From the NCBI GenBank assembly GCA_025453375.1, contig JALOQT010000092.1, positions 1-5,384 on the forward strand: a DNA stretch of 5,384 nt, written 5' to 3'. This DNA comes from Phycisphaerales bacterium (GTDB lineage: Bacteria; Planctomycetota; Phycisphaerae; Phycisphaerales; UBA1924). The notes beneath the pieces are model-generated. The model was not told where the DNA came from. It saw only the letters and a program-made list of their open reading frames with translations, and ran no database searches. Positions 4,818-5,384 of this stretch are shown piece by piece. The position numbers and the translations under genes were made by a program. Within the stretch, counting starts at the first letter, position 1. Each line of letters begins with the position of its first letter.

Positions 4818-4894
4818 GTCGGGCACCGCAGGCGTGGCCAGTGCCCGCCGCGGGGCTCTGGCGTGGGCAAATCTCCCGCAGCAACGATCTTTGT
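4804..4894 (-). promoter_or_regulatory. alternative long-range helix in the leader
   Basis: acaaagatcg (4804-4813) and cgatctttgt (4885-4894) are a perfect 10-bp inverted repeat about 70 bases apart. The first segment is also part of the 4786-4817 hairpin, so the two helices exclude each other, as in attenuator and riboswitch leaders. Pairing is read from complementarity alone. Confidence 0.45.
4821..4846 (-). promoter_or_regulatory. second leader hairpin
   Basis: GGGCACUG (4846-4839) and CGGUGCCC (4828-4821) form an 8-bp stem containing one U-G pair in the minus RNA, with a 10-base loop. It sits between the two candidate partners of the alternative helix and would be enclosed by that helix when it forms. 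Confidence 0.45.
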
Positions 4895-4935
4895 CCCCAC
4901 CGGAACCAATCCGCAATAACACCGAATCGTCACCG

Positions 4936-4969
4936 TTGACCAAAAGATTCATACCTCTGATGTCATAGT
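4936..4969 (+). promoter_or_regulatory. possible promoter of the cytochrome gene
   Basis: TTGACC (4936-4941) matches the -35 consensus at five of six positions. TGTCATAGT (4961-4969) resembles an extended -10 (TGn then a hexamer matching TATAAT at four positions). The 22-base spacing is too long for a standard promoter, so at most one of the two may be used, the extended -10 being the better. The candidate start would lie about 30 bases before the ATG at 5006. Confidence 0.25.
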
Positions 4970-5005
4970 GATGGCACCCTGTCTGTGCCTGTTAGGGAGA
5001 AGAAC

Positions 5006-5384
5006 ATGAAGACCGCACTTGCCGCTCGCTCGACTGCATCTGCCCCGTTGGGTGCCGCACTCCTTATCAGTGTGCTGGCTGGAACGGCGATCGGTCAGGG
5101 GCCGGTGCCCCCGGTGCTTGGGCTGCCCCCGGCGCCGCCGGTGACCAACCCGACGACGGAGGCCAAGCGGATTCTCGGCAAGATGCTCTTCTGGGATGAG
5201 CAGGTCAGCAGCACGGGCGCGGTGTCGTGCGGGACGTGTCACACGCCGGCGTTTGGCGGGGGGGATCAGCGTCGCCAGCGCGACCCGGGGTTTGACAACC
5301 TGCTCAACACGGCTGATGACAAGTTCGGCTCGCCGGGCGTGGTCGCGTCTGATGCGTTCAATGAGTTTCGGCGCAGCACATCGC
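5006..5384 (+). CDS. secreted c-type cytochrome, cytochrome c peroxidase/MauG-like (partial)
   Basis: Only the first 126 residues are present; the frame is open at the window edge. Residues 1-30 form a Sec-type signal peptide: basic MKTALAAR, then a hydrophobic Ala/Leu-rich core, with likely cleavage near AIG-QG. A Pro-rich linker (32-50) follows. Next come ILGKMLFWDEQVSSTGAVSCGTCH (56-79 as a whole) and FGGGDQRR, where C75-x2-C78-H79 is a covalent heme c site. The 'LGK-LFWDE-SS-G-SCGTCH-P-GG' pattern is that of the first heme domain of di-heme cytochrome c peroxidases, which reduce periplasmic peroxide, and related MauG-like enzymes. The second heme site and catalytic residues lie beyond the window, so the exact activity is open. 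The ATG at 5006 is supported by AGGGAGA 5 bases upstream. The gene is divergent from the ribosomal operon and functionally unrelated. Confidence 0.85.
   Translation, partial: MKTALAARSTASAPLGAALLISVLAGTAIGQGPVPPVLGLPPAPPVTNPTTEAKRILGKMLFWDEQVSSTGAVSCGTCHTPAFGGGDQRRQRDPGFDNLLNTADDKFGSPGVVASDAFNEFRRSTS

Larger units (their letters stand above)
4597..5005. other. divergent intergenic region with structured operon leader
   Basis: These 409 bases separate rpmJ (minus) from the cytochrome gene (+). Both promoters should be here. For the minus strand I see no convincing -35/-10 pair; candidate boxes near 4914-4943 match poorly. Most of the interval from 4620 to 4894 is occupied by inverted repeats that fold well as minus-strand RNA. 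The open frames in it (for example 4634-4933 minus) are low-information and overlap these structures, so I treat them as non-coding. Confidence 0.7.

Noticed and set aside
4634..4933. 99-codon minus-strand frame in the rpmJ leader
   Set aside because: It has no recognisable family features and no clear ribosome binding site. It is covered by inverted repeats and the terminator, so it reads as a chance frame in structured RNA.
4668..4960. Known housekeeping RNA (6S, RNase P, tmRNA, SRP RNA) in the leader
   Set aside because: None of the conserved core motifs of these RNAs that I know is visible on either strand.

Overview
The window is a GC-rich (roughly 60-65% by eye) bacterial chromosome segment. 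It is dominated by a ribosomal-protein/RNA-polymerase 'alpha' operon read on the minus strand: rpmJ (L36), rpsM (S13), rpsK (S11), rpoA (RNA polymerase alpha) and rplQ (L17). A Planctomycetota host, perhaps of the Phycisphaerae type, is my best guess. The reasons are the N-terminal C-x2-C...C-x2-C 'DYDxRG' ribbon fused to a membrane protein, the enlarged L17, and a di-heme cytochrome c peroxidase-like gene next door. This is inference from general knowledge of the phylum, not a proof.

Layout, left to right. Positions 1-287 hold no gene I can support: a G-rich stretch with a G-quadruplex motif, then nine tandem copies of a 7-bp repeat. Positions 288-1253 (+) encode an unrecognised zinc-ribbon protein with about five membrane segments. 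It converges on the operon, whose end is marked by a textbook terminator (1301-1336, minus) with a cUUCGg loop. The operon then runs leftward from 4596 to 1390. Positions 4597-5005 form a divergent intergenic region. Positions 5006-5384 (+) are the start of a secreted c-type cytochrome of the cytochrome c peroxidase/MauG type, cut by the window edge.

The operon genes work together: four are ribosomal proteins and one is the polymerase subunit that scaffolds assembly and contacts promoters. Gene content and order are conventional, but rpsD (S4), often found between rpsK and rpoA, is not there. The spacing is unusual. Instead of a few bases, the genes are separated by 104, 186, 271 and 123 bases, and several of these gaps hold strong inverted or tandem repeats.

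The most interesting part is the untranslated leader upstream of rpmJ. On the minus strand it carries, in order, a segment able to form two mutually exclusive helices, several hairpins whose non-Watson-Crick positions become G-U pairs only in the minus-strand RNA, a 13-bp GC-rich terminator with a U5 tract, and a bulged hairpin just before the rpmJ ribosome binding site. No minus-strand gene lies upstream, so the terminator is best explained as a transcription attenuator controlling the whole operon, or as the end of a small RNA. I recognise no known riboswitch or ribosomal-protein leader in it.
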